NCBI GenBank assembly: GCA_938008865.1
Contig: CALLJA010000547.1
Location: forward strand, 1 to 10,436
DNA from: an uncultured Anaerolineales bacterium
GTDB lineage: Bacteria > Chloroflexota > Anaerolineae > Anaerolineales > Villigracilaceae
Length of the DNA: 10,436 nucleotides
Reading direction: 5' to 3'
Positions 1 through 6,654 of the stretch are shown piece after piece (position 1 is the first letter of the stretch; each line of letters opens with the position of its first letter). Under the pieces are notes generated by a model. The model saw only the letters and a program-made list of their open reading frames with translations. It ran no database searches and was not told the DNA's origin. The position numbers and the translations under genes are program-made.

Positions 1-252
1 TCCCCCGTCGAAGGATTCCACCTGGAGACCCTCGACGGGGAAACTATTTTGCTCCACCCCGCCCGCAATCTGATCATCTACAGCAACCCGACCGCCGCGT
101 TGATCTGGCAATTATGCGACGGCGCGCGCAGCGTGGAAGACATCGTGACCCTGCTGTGCGAGGCCTATCCCGAATCGCAAGACGACATCCGCAGGGACGT
201 GCCCGAGGCCGTTCAACTCCTCGTGGAGCGCGGCGCGCTGAAGGCGGGGTGA
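1..252 (+). CDS. PqqD-family peptide chaperone-like protein (5' end outside window)
   Basis: The frame is open from base 1, and the family-like sequence (ETLDGETILLHPARN) begins before the first possible internal start (TTG at 49), so the gene most likely starts left of the window; 83 residues are visible. The pattern is typical of PqqD-like proteins: a short beta-rich start, then 'LIIYSNPTAALIWQLCDG', then a helical region with an 'R..V.EAVQLLVERGAL' end. Family knowledge: PqqD-like domains are small RiPP-recognition proteins that bind a precursor's leader peptide and present it to a modifying enzyme. Its stop overlaps the GTG start of the HPr-kinase-like gene, so the two are probably translationally coupled. 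Nothing here identifies the peptide it would bind. It could also be the C-terminal domain of a longer protein, which the left edge hides. Confidence 0.82.
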   Translation, partial: SPVEGFHLETLDGETILLHPARNLIIYSNPTAALIWQLCDGARSVEDIVTLLCEAYPESQDDIRRDVPEAVQLLVERGALKAG

Positions 253-1079
253 GCGTGCCCGCCGACGGGTTCACAATCCGCTTCGGCGGCAGCAGCATCC
301 GCTTCGACGGGCCAGCCGACCTCCTGACTCTGCTTAAGGCGCATTTCAAGCACTGTCTCGGCGGCGCGGACTTCATCACAGCGCATTACACGATCACCCC
401 CTCTGGCGAGTCACGTTTCAACGTCTCGCTGGACGGGGGTGACTTGTTTTCCAGCCTGGGCCGCGAGCAGGCACTCTTCCATTTGATGCAGGACGCCATT
501 CCGCGCCTGAACGGAGCCGCCCGCCTCGGACCCGTGATTCACGCCGCAGCGCTTGCCCACTTGAACCGAGGCTTGATCCTGTGCGGTGAAAGCGGCAGCG
601 GCAAATCCACATTGACGGCCTGGCTGGCCGCTCATGGCCTCGGCTACCTGACCGACGAGGTCATTTGCCTCGAAGGGGAGCAAATCAGCGGCCTGCCGCG
701 TTCGATCGTCCTCAAACGCGGATCGGCCTTCGTCTTGCAAAAATGGTTGGCGAGTCCGCCTGCCGAAGGTTTTTTGCAATTTGCCGACGGCACGACCTGG
801 ATCGACCCAATCCTGTTCGGAGCGGACGTATGTCCGCTCGCGATGCCACATACCCTGATCTTCCCCCATTACATTCCCAACACAGAGTTGCACACCAAGC
901 CGCTCAAGCCCGCCGACGCGCTCTTCCGCCTGCTGCAAGGGCTGGTCAACGCGCGTAACTTTCCCGATGGCGGCCTGGCCGCCGCCTCGCGCCTGGTGAA
1001 GCAGGTCCGCGCCTGGCAGCTCACCTATTCCGACCTTGAAAGCGCCGCCGCATGGATTCAGCAAACGCTCGCGGACTAG
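249..1079 (+). CDS. HPr kinase/phosphorylase-related P-loop kinase
   Basis: This is a 276-residue protein from the GTG at 249, which overlaps the previous stop as GTGA. The frame is open further upstream (ATG at 114), but that stretch lies wholly inside the PqqD gene and reads as Arg-rich out-of-frame sequence; a second GTG at 255 is also possible. A Walker A motif GESGSGKST lies at about residues 113-121, followed by LTAWLAAHGLGYLTDE, whose TDE (135-137) matches the acidic second motif of HPr kinase-like proteins. Next comes 'ISGLPRSIVLKRGS', similar to the 'PRP..LK.GS' stretch of HPrK-related tailoring kinases. The C-terminal signature of true HprK/P (EIRGLG-like) is not seen, and no ptsH or PTS gene is nearby, so control of sugar transport is unlikely. 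By analogy with HPrK-like kinases in lasso-peptide clusters, it may phosphorylate a peptide or small molecule; that is inference. The family call is firm, the substrate unknown. Confidence 0.85.
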   Translation: MSVPADGFTIRFGGSSIRFDGPADLLTLLKAHFKHCLGGADFITAHYTITPSGESRFNVSLDGGDLFSSLGREQALFHLMQDAIPRLNGAARLGPVIHAAALAHLNRGLILCGESGSGKSTLTAWLAAHGLGYLTDEVICLEGEQISGLPRSIVLKRGSAFVLQKWLASPPAEGFLQFADGTTWIDPILFGADVCPLAMPHTLIFPHYIPNTELHTKPLKPADALFRLLQGLVNARNFPDGGLAAASRLVKQVRAWQLTYSDLESAAAWIQQTLAD

Positions 1080-2188
1080 CCTGTTATCGCCTGCTCGCGC
1101 TGTGCGCGCACGCCTCGGGCCATGACGCGCTCTATGCTGAACTCGCGCGCCAGCTTGCAAACTTCAACGACTGGCAGGAATTGATCCCCCAGGCCGAAAT
1201 CCACGGGATGGCGCCGCTGCTCTGGCATCACATCCAGCAGTCGGGCGTGGAGATTCTCGCCGATGTGGCGCGCACGCTCAAGGGGTTATACCTGCGCCAC
1301 CGCCGCAACAATCAGGTCCACGCGCGGGTGCTGATTGAGATCGTTGCATTGCTTCAAACGGCGGACATTCATCCGCTGGTGCTAAAGGGCCTCGGCCTGG
1401 CCTACAGTCTCTACCCCGACCCAGCCCTGCGCCCCGTCAGCGACCTGGACTTGATTCTCCGACGCGACCAGATTCGTCCCGCGCTGGACCTGCTCCGCGC
1501 GGCGGGATTTTCCACGCCGCCCCTGCCCCTCGACGATGGGCCTGCTTCCAAAGAACTGACGGTCGACTCGCCCCTGCACGACGGACTGCGCGTTCACGTG
1601 GAATTGCACCATTATGATCCGCGCCAACGCGACGATGAGTTTGCAGGCTTCACCTCTCCGCCGCAGGCAATCCAAGTGGAGGGCGGCACGGTCCTCATCC
1701 CCGCGCCGATGGACAACCTTGAATACCTCTCGCGGCATTTCACGCGTCATCTCTTCGAAGCGCGGACCGACAAGCCGCTGCCGCTCAAGTGGATTTCCGA
1801 CATCCTCAGCCTGGCCGAGCGGCACGCAAAAAGCATCGACTGGTCACGTCACACGCAGTTGCTGCAACGGCTGGATGTCTTCTACAGCCTCACACCGCTG
1901 CCTGAAACCTTGCGCGGCATAATCCCCATTGAACCTAGCCAGCCGCCCGCGGGCGTGGATCGATATCCGCAGGGCTGGCCACAAGAGAAGTTTGCGCAAG
2001 CGCGGCAGAGAGGGCTGGCCCGCTTCCTCGCGCAGACGTTCCGCTCCCCCTCGGAGTGGTGGCTCAGGCTGTATTACGGAATCAGGCCCGGGTCCACGGG
2101 TTGGTACGGGCAGGTTGTCCACCGCGCGCGGATCCTTGGTCGGCTGGTCCGCCTGCTGGCACGCAAGGCCGCGCGAAAATTTGACTAA
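1052..2188 (+). CDS. Nucleotidyltransferase family protein (NTP_transf_5-like)
   Basis: A 378-residue protein whose ATG at 1052 lies 28 bases inside the upstream kinase gene; the N-terminus then matches the usual helical start of the family (CYRLLALCAHASG...NDWQELIPQAEIHGMAPLLWHHI). The core is 'HPLVLKGLGLAYSLYPDP' followed by 'RPVSDLDLILRRD', where Asp131 and Asp133 form the metal-binding DxD of the polymerase-beta-type nucleotidyltransferase fold. A later 'VELHHYD' (Glu184-Leu-His) sits where relatives usually carry D-L-H-W. A helical segment with 'LPLKWISDILSLAERH...IDWS' is also typical. No signal peptide or membrane segment is seen, so it should be cytoplasmic. Family members are largely uncharacterised; transfer of a nucleotidyl group to a peptide, sugar or protein is inferred from the fold. 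Proteins of this type recur beside PqqD-like and HPrK-like genes, supporting one pathway for genes 1-3. No clear intrinsic terminator follows. Confidence 0.83.
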   Translation: MDSANARGLACYRLLALCAHASGHDALYAELARQLANFNDWQELIPQAEIHGMAPLLWHHIQQSGVEILADVARTLKGLYLRHRRNNQVHARVLIEIVALLQTADIHPLVLKGLGLAYSLYPDPALRPVSDLDLILRRDQIRPALDLLRAAGFSTPPLPLDDGPASKELTVDSPLHDGLRVHVELHHYDPRQRDDEFAGFTSPPQAIQVEGGTVLIPAPMDNLEYLSRHFTRHLFEARTDKPLPLKWISDILSLAERHAKSIDWSRHTQLLQRLDVFYSLTPLPETLRGIIPIEPSQPPAGVDRYPQGWPQEKFAQARQRGLARFLAQTFRSPSEWWLRLYYGIRPGSTGWYGQVVHRARILGRLVRLLARKAARKFD

Positions 2189-2234
2189 ACCTCCAGCGCG
2201 GGGCGCGTGAGTTGAGATTCGATTCACAAAAAGA

Positions 2235-2262
2235 TTGACATTCTGGCAGGACATAGTATAAC
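2235..2262 (+). promoter_or_regulatory. Sigma-70-type promoter for speH-speE
   Basis: A perfect -35 box TTGACA (2235-2240) is followed after 16 bp by TATAAC (2257-2262), five of six matches to the -10 consensus. The start of transcription would be near 2269, leaving an untranslated leader of about 120 nt before speH. It lies in an AT-richer gap between the nucleotidyltransferase gene and speH, which suggests the polyamine genes are transcribed separately from the upstream cluster. Confidence 0.7.
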
Positions 2263-2390
2263 TGCCCCCACAAGAGTCTATTCAGGAACGGTTTCATTCG
2301 TTACGCGAGGCCAACATCTTGCGGATCGGGTTGAAATGGGAAGATCATGTTCCTGGATGGGTTCTTTATATTTTAACCCTGGAGGTGTGA
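2263..2390 (+). other. Leader region of speH with a 9-codon upstream ORF
   Basis: The stretch between the promoter and speH has no long ORF. It holds a short frame, ATG at 2347 to TAA at 2374-2376, encoding MFLDGFFIF, with a weak GGGAAG 3 nt before the ATG. Part of that frame lies within a small inverted repeat, GGGTT...AACCC, just before the speH ribosome binding site. Neither matches a riboswitch or leader peptide that I recognise. Whether the tiny ORF is translated is unknown. Confidence 0.3.
2381..2385 (+). promoter_or_regulatory. Ribosome binding site deciding the speH GTG start
   Basis: A perfect GGAGG sits 5 nt before the GTG at 2391. No in-frame ATG exists near it, so this site fixes GTG as the start of speH. 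Confidence 0.8.
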
Positions 2391-2774
2391 GTGAACGCGA
2401 CTTTGAAACTTGGAGAGCACTATATTTTCGATCTCTCCAACTGCAACCATGAGATCCTCATGGATGGCGAGTTGGCATACTCGCTGTTTGCGCAAGCCGT
2501 CCGCCAAAGCGGCTTGACGGTTGTGGATGAGGGCTTCTACAAGTTCAGCCCGCATGGCTTTACCTGTTTTTTGCTCCTCGCAGAGTCGCATGCAAGTTTG
2601 CATGCCTGGCCCGAATACAATTATTGCGCCATTGACCTGTTCACCTGCGCCATTGGCAAAGACCTCCTGCCGCTGATCCAGCAGATCAAGGATGCGCTCG
2701 GGGCTGACAACTTCAGCCTGCGCAAGCTGGACCGCGACGCGGAGATTGAGACCCGCCTGCCTGTGGCAATCTAG
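2391..2774 (+). CDS. speH: S-adenosylmethionine decarboxylase proenzyme (class 1B)
   Basis: A 127-residue protein with the normal length of the small bacterial/archaeal AdoMet decarboxylases (class 1B, Bacillus/Thermotoga type). The active-site block 'LLLAESHASLHAWPE' followed by 'DLFTC' is clear. Matched to the Thermotoga enzyme, Glu65|Ser66 is the self-cleavage site at which Ser66 becomes the pyruvoyl cofactor; His71 acts in processing and Cys86 is the catalytic proton donor. All expected residues are present, so the enzyme should mature and be active. It decarboxylates AdoMet in the cytoplasm to give the aminopropyl donor for spermidine synthesis. The start is GTG at 2391 with a perfect Shine-Dalgarno. 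Its stop TAG shares two bases with the speE ribosome binding site, so the two genes form an operon with coupled translation. Confidence 0.96.
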   Translation: MNATLKLGEHYIFDLSNCNHEILMDGELAYSLFAQAVRQSGLTVVDEGFYKFSPHGFTCFLLLAESHASLHAWPEYNYCAIDLFTCAIGKDLLPLIQQIKDALGADNFSLRKLDRDAEIETRLPVAI

Positions 2775-2778
2775 GAGG
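2773..2778 (+). promoter_or_regulatory. Ribosome binding site of speE, overlapping the speH stop
   Basis: AGGAGG lies 3 nt before ATG 2782 and shares two bases with the speH TAG stop. It supports 2782 as the speE start rather than the in-frame ATG at 2692 inside speH. The spacing is short but the match is perfect. Confidence 0.75.
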
Positions 2779-2781
2779 CAC

Positions 2782-3609
2782 ATGAGCATCTGGTTCACGG
2801 AAGAACTGCACCCGTACTACCGCAAAGGCATCCGCGTGAAGCGCGTGCTGGCCGACGAGCAGACGCAATATCAGCACTTGCAAGTCGTGGAGACCGAATT
2901 CTTCGGCAACGCCATGATCCTGGATGGCATCATCCAACTGACCGAGCGCGACAACATGGGCTACCACGAGATGATCGTCCACGTGCCGATGCTGGCGGTC
3001 GGACAGCCCAAGCGCGTGCTGATCGTCGGCGGCGGGGACGGCGGATCGCTCCAACAGGTGCTGCGCTATCCGTCGGTGGAGCAGGCCGTGGTATGCGAGT
3101 TGGATCAGCGCGTGGTGGACCTCGCGCGCCAGTTCTTTCCCGCCTTCGGCGACCCGTGGTCCGACCCGCGCACCACGCTGCTGGTGCGGGACGCCTTCGG
3201 CTACCTGGAGGAAAACCCGGGCCAGTTCGACGTTATCATCTCGGACACCACCGATCCCATCGGCATGGCCGAGCGCCTGTTCTCGGATGAGTTTTACAAG
3301 CTGATGGTGCGCGCCCTGGCCCCGGGCGGAGCCGCGTCCACGCAGTGTGAGCAGCCTTATTTCGACACGACGCTCATCCAGCAAATCTACCAGTCGGCCA
3401 GGGCGCTGACGAAGAATCCCGCATACTACTATGCGCAAATCCCCACCTACCCGGGCGGCGGCATCGGCTTCATGTACGTCTCGGATACGCCCTGGCAGAA
3501 TGGATTGAAGACACCCCTGCCCCCGGGCGTGAACAATTACATCAACCCTGAGATGCACCAGGCCGCCTTTGCATTGCCTGAGTTCTTCAGACGGGAACTG
3601 TACGGTTAG
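2782..3609 (+). CDS. speE: Spermidine synthase (polyamine aminopropyltransferase)
   Basis: A 275-residue protein, the usual length for short bacterial SpeE. The N-terminal beta domain (MSIWFTEELHP...) leads to 'ILDGIIQLTERDNMGYHEM' (about 47-64), which forms the substrate pocket. The Rossmann fold carries GGGDGG (83-88) for decarboxylated AdoMet, 'ELD' (106-108), RDA (136-138) and the catalytic-region motif DTTDP (155-159). It ends with 'LAPGG', a 'TQCEQPYF' strand and 'IPTYPGGGIGFMY', the counterpart of IPTYYGG in the E. coli enzyme. It moves the aminopropyl group onto putrescine or a similar amine in the cytoplasm; the acceptor cannot be fixed from sequence, so a related polyamine such as thermospermine is possible. 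The upstream in-frame ATG at 2692 would add 30 Arg-rich residues read out of frame from speH and is rejected. It is co-transcribed with speH, and no ornithine/arginine decarboxylase gene is in the window. Confidence 0.96.
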   Translation: MSIWFTEELHPYYRKGIRVKRVLADEQTQYQHLQVVETEFFGNAMILDGIIQLTERDNMGYHEMIVHVPMLAVGQPKRVLIVGGGDGGSLQQVLRYPSVEQAVVCELDQRVVDLARQFFPAFGDPWSDPRTTLLVRDAFGYLEENPGQFDVIISDTTDPIGMAERLFSDEFYKLMVRALAPGGAASTQCEQPYFDTTLIQQIYQSARALTKNPAYYYAQIPTYPGGGIGFMYVSDTPWQNGLKTPLPPGVNNYINPEMHQAAFALPEFFRRELYG

Positions 3610-3615
3610 TACCTG

Positions 3616-3647
3616 AAGGTCACGCGTGAAGCGTGACCTTTTGTTTT
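3616..3647 (+). terminator. Rho-independent terminator of speH-speE
   Basis: A perfect 10-bp stem, AAGGTCACGC (3616-3625) with GCGTGACCTT (3631-3640), has a 5-nt loop and is followed by TTGTTTT. It begins 6 bases after the speE stop. Confidence 0.93.
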
Positions 3648-3740
3648 ATAATCGAATCATTATTGACTAGCGGGGCAAAATTTTCTGTCTTTATTCCCAA
3701 GCCAGACCCTCCCCGAAGCAGGCCGCGGGGACTCCAAGAG

Positions 3741-3745
3741 AAGGA
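3741..3745 (+). promoter_or_regulatory. Ribosome binding site deciding the start of the beta-helix gene
   Basis: AAGGA lies 4 nt before ATG 3750. The reading frame is open back to 3633, inside the upstream terminator, but only the 3750 start has a binding site and puts a clean signal peptide at the N-terminus. Confidence 0.6.
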
Positions 3746-3749
3746 AACT

Positions 3750-6596
3750 ATGCGTTCCAAATCCTCGAACATCCTCTCCCATCTTGTGACCGTGCTGCTG
3801 CTGGCGGCGCTGTTACTGGGATTCCTGCCCGGGACCTCCGCGCAGGCGGCGGGCGCGGCCGCCTTCACCAGGCTCGACCTGGTCGCCAACATCGAGACGG
3901 TCGGCGTGCTCGTCAGCGGGACAGGCCTGCCGAAGACCGCCACGCTGATGTACCAAAAGAGCGGCGAAACAGACTGGCGCGCGGCCCACCCCATGCTGCT
4001 CAGCAACAACACGCGCCTGGTCGGCAGCCTGTTTGGGCTGGCGCCTTCCACGCAATACAACATCAAGGTCACGGATGGGGCGACGGAGATCAGCGGCTCG
4101 GTTACAACCCAGCCCGAGGAGCTGCAGTTCGTCCCCGCGGGAATCCTGTACGTGGACGATGATGCCGCAGCGGGCGGAGACGGCTCGAAGTCCAGGCCGT
4201 TCAAGACCATCCAGGAGGGTGTCAACCGCGCGGCGCCCGGGACACAAGTGCTGGTGGCCGACGGCGTGTACCGCGAGTCGGTCAGTTTCCCCGCCTCGGG
4301 CGAGGAGGGCAAGTGGATCCAGGTCAAGGCCGAGGGCAGCGGCGCCATCCTCGACGGCTCACAAATCATCAGCGGCGACGTGTGGAAGCCGTACCGCAAG
4401 GGCAAGGTCTGGTACACGGGCGCGCCCTACGCCAAGTACCTGGCGCGCGATGGCCAGCGCTTTTATATGTACGATAACCTGAAAGGCATCAGCGACGGAC
4501 GCGGCCACAACAACGTGGCCATGAGCGAAGGCTGGTACATGAAGCCCAACAGCAGCCGACTCTACGTCCGCAGCCTGGATGATCCCTCGAAACACACCTG
4601 GCAGATTCCCCGCTACAACCATGCCTTCGACGTGATCGGCCGCGACTGGATCTGGATCGAGGGCTTCGAGATGCGCTACTACGGCGTGACCGACGGCTGC
4701 GGCGTGTGCGCGAAGAACGCCTCGCACCTGGTGGTGCGCAGGAATAACATCCACAACATGCAGTTGGGCGTGTACGTCAACTGGAACGGCAGCGAGGCCC
4801 AGGGCAACGATACGCGTATCGAGTTCAACCAGATTTCCGACCCGCCCGTCAACGAGTGGCCGTGGGCGGCGGTCAAAGGCTCGACGATGGAGGGCACAGC
4901 CATCGTCCTGCGCGGGCACATCGGGGCCATCCTGCGCGGCAACGAACTGCATCATTTCTTCAACGGCATCTACACGGGCTCTTCGGCCTCGTCGGCAATC
5001 GAGAATTACGCCCTTGCGCTGGATGCCGACATCTATGACAACCGCATCCACCACATCAGCGACGACGCGCTCGAACCCGAGGGCGCCTGCGTCAACCACC
5101 GCTTCCGCGACAACCTGATCGACTCGGCCTTCGTCGGCGTTTCGCTGGCGCCCATCACACAGGGACCGGTGTGGGTGCTGCGCTCACAGATCACCAACTT
5201 CACCAGCACCAGTTTCAAATGGGACCTGGCCTCCGACGGGCTGGTGCTGATCTACCACAACACCGCCTGGACCAGCGCAAAAGACCTGAACGCCATGAGC
5301 GTGATCCGCGCCATGCACAACGTGATCCTGCGCAACAACATCTTCCAGGGCAACGGCTACGCCTTCGAGAGCCCCGTCACGGGGCTGACGGGCCACAGTT
5401 GGGATTACGACAACTGGTACACCACCCGCGCCGACGGCCCGCGCTTCAAGTGGGAGAAGGTGCCCTACAACACCCTTGCGGAAGTATGCTCAGCCACCAC
5501 CCTGGAATGTAACGGACACGACGCCGCGCCCGGCTTCGTCAACCCGACGGGCGGCGATTTCAGCCTGCAAGCCGCCAGCCCCAACGTGGACCGCGGCGTG
5601 CTGCTGCCAGGCATCAACGAGGATTACCAGGGCAACGCGCCCGACCTCGGGGCGGTCGAATCGGCCTTCGACCGCGCGCCCACGGTCACATCCATCCTGC
5701 GCGTGGACCAGAATCCCACAGATGCCGCCAGCGTAACGTTCGCGGTCAAGTTCTCGGAATCCGTCAGCGGCGTGGACGCGGGCGACTTCGCCCTCTCGAC
5801 CAGCGGGAGCCTGACGGGCGCATCCGTGGCCGAGGTGGGTGGCGCGGGGGCCGAGTACACCGTCCGCGTGGACACGGGCAGCCAGGATGGCGGCATCAGC
5901 CTCAAGGTCCAGGACGACGACAGCATCGTCGACTCGGCGGGTACCCCGCTCGGGGGCACAGGGACAGGCAACGGCGATTTTTCCGTGGGCGAGGCCTATG
6001 CGGTCATCAAATCCGCGCCCATCAACCTGGTCTCGGTCACCTTCACATCCAATAAGGCCAACGACGGCTACGTGATCGAATCGGGCGAGAACGGTAATAT
6101 CGGCGGCGGCATCGACGCCACTTCCGCCACCTTCTATCTGGGCGACAACGCCGAGGACCGCCAGTTTCGGGCCATCCTCGACTTCGACACCTCGCCCCTG
6201 CCCGATGAGGCGGTCATCGTGCGGGCCACGCTCAAGGTCAAGCTGCTGAGCGTGACGGGCGCCAGCCCGTTCCTGACCCACCAGAACCTGCTCGTGGATA
6301 TCAAAGGCGGGACCTTTGGCCGCAGCGTGCTCGAAGTGGCCGACTTCCAATCCCCCGCCAGCCTGGACGCGGCGGGCGTGATCTCGAGCCCCGCCGCCGA
6401 CAACTGGCTCTCGTCGCTGTTGGGTGAACCCGCCCTGCAATTCATCAACGCGACGGGCCAGACGCAATTCCGTCTGCGCTTCCAACTGGATGACAACGAC
6501 GACCTGTCCGCCGACACGCTCAAGGTCTACAGCGCGGATGCGGTCACGCCCGCCTCCCGCCCGGTGCTGGTGGTGGAGTATTACCTGCCGAAATAA
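3750..6596 (+). CDS. Secreted multidomain right-handed beta-helix protein
   Basis: A 948-residue protein. Residues 1-33 are a signal peptide: basic start (MRSK), hydrophobic core about 12-26 (LVTVLLLAALLLGFL), and an AxA-type site near SAQA|AG. Next comes an FN3-like segment (about 38-118, 'GLAPSTQYNIKVTDG'). 'YVDDDAAAGGDGSKSRPFKTIQEGV' starts at 134 and is the DUF1565/pectate-lyase-like opening of a right-handed beta-helix, which runs to 'DLGAVES' near 632 with repeated short N..I strands (RRNNIHNM, IYDNRIHHI, ILRNNIFQGN). An Ig-like domain (about 643-745, 'VTFAVKFSESVSGVDAGDF') and a DNRLRE-like carbohydrate-module-type domain (about 757-948) follow. No membrane anchor, sortase signal or PEP-CTERM tail is seen, so it is probably released or held non-covalently. 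Likely roles are polysaccharide binding or cleavage; catalytic residues cannot be assigned. It stands alone between two terminators. Confidence 0.88.
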   Translation: MRSKSSNILSHLVTVLLLAALLLGFLPGTSAQAAGAAAFTRLDLVANIETVGVLVSGTGLPKTATLMYQKSGETDWRAAHPMLLSNNTRLVGSLFGLAPSTQYNIKVTDGATEISGSVTTQPEELQFVPAGILYVDDDAAAGGDGSKSRPFKTIQEGVNRAAPGTQVLVADGVYRESVSFPASGEEGKWIQVKAEGSGAILDGSQIISGDVWKPYRKGKVWYTGAPYAKYLARDGQRFYMYDNLKGISDGRGHNNVAMSEGWYMKPNSSRLYVRSLDDPSKHTWQIPRYNHAFDVIGRDWIWIEGFEMRYYGVTDGCGVCAKNASHLVVRRNNIHNMQLGVYVNWNGSEAQGNDTRIEFNQISDPPVNEWPWAAVKGSTMEGTAIVLRGHIGAILRGNELHHFFNGIYTGSSASSAIENYALALDADIYDNRIHHISDDALEPEGACVNHRFRDNLIDSAFVGVSLAPITQGPVWVLRSQITNFTSTSFKWDLASDGLVLIYHNTAWTSAKDLNAMSVIRAMHNVILRNNIFQGNGYAFESPVTGLTGHSWDYDNWYTTRADGPRFKWEKVPYNTLAEVCSATTLECNGHDAAPGFVNPTGGDFSLQAASPNVDRGVLLPGINEDYQGNAPDLGAVESAFDRAPTVTSILRVDQNPTDAASVTFAVKFSESVSGVDAGDFALSTSGSLTGASVAEVGGAGAEYTVRVDTGSQDGGISLKVQDDDSIVDSAGTPLGGTGTGNGDFSVGEAYAVIKSAPINLVSVTFTSNKANDGYVIESGENGNIGGGIDATSATFYLGDNAEDRQFRAILDFDTSPLPDEAVIVRATLKVKLLSVTGASPFLTHQNLLVDIKGGTFGRSVLEVADFQSPASLDAAGVISSPAADNWLSSLLGEPALQFINATGQTQFRLRFQLDDNDDLSADTLKVYSADAVTPASRPVLVVEYYLPK

Positions 6597-6636
6597 AAAC
6601 TCGGAAGTCTGAATGGCTTCCGAGTTTTGCTTTTTT
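6596..6636. terminator. Bidirectional intrinsic terminator between convergent genes
   Basis: A perfect 12-bp stem, AAAACTCGGAAG (6596-6607) with CTTCCGAGTTTT (6617-6628), and a 9-nt loop. On the plus strand it is followed by GC then six T's (6631-6636). On the minus strand the 3' arm ends in four T's and continues TTATTT. The first stem base is the last base of the beta-helix stop codon. It serves the beta-helix gene and, from the other side, the TetR gene ending at 6655. Confidence 0.9.
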
Positions 6637-6654
6637 GTCGATCCTTTTGGACAT

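Noticed and set aside
114..248. N-terminal extension of the kinase gene to ATG 114
   Set aside because: This stretch is the PqqD coding region in another frame and reads as Arg-rich low-complexity sequence. The GTG at 249 overlaps the PqqD stop and gives a kinase-family N-terminus.
2198..2212. GC-rich inverted repeat after the nucleotidyltransferase gene as a terminator
   Set aside because: The possible stem (CGCG...CGCG) is only 4 bp and no T-tract follows.
2692..2781. Longer speE starting inside speH
   Set aside because: The extra 30 residues are out-of-frame speH sequence. AGGAGG directly precedes ATG 2782, and MSIWFTEE is the normal SpeE start.
2713..3558. Long minus-strand open frame opposite speE
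   Set aside because: It is antisense to a certain gene, His/Arg/Val-rich, with no family pattern. It is an artefact of high GC third positions. The same applies to the minus-strand frames opposite the kinase, beta-helix, MFS and GH3 genes.
3647..3652. Perfect TATAAT as a promoter of the beta-helix gene
   Set aside because: It falls in the T-tract end of the speE terminator, and no -35-like box exists 16-18 bp upstream. It may act weakly but I cannot support it.
3663..3695. TTGACT as a -35 box for the beta-helix gene
   Set aside because: At 16-18 bp spacing the downstream hexamers match the -10 consensus poorly; TTTATT fits only at 21 bp.
3750..6596. Mobile element or transferred island around the large beta-helix gene
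   Set aside because: No terminal repeats, integrase, transposase or tRNA are present, and base use looks like that of the neighbours.
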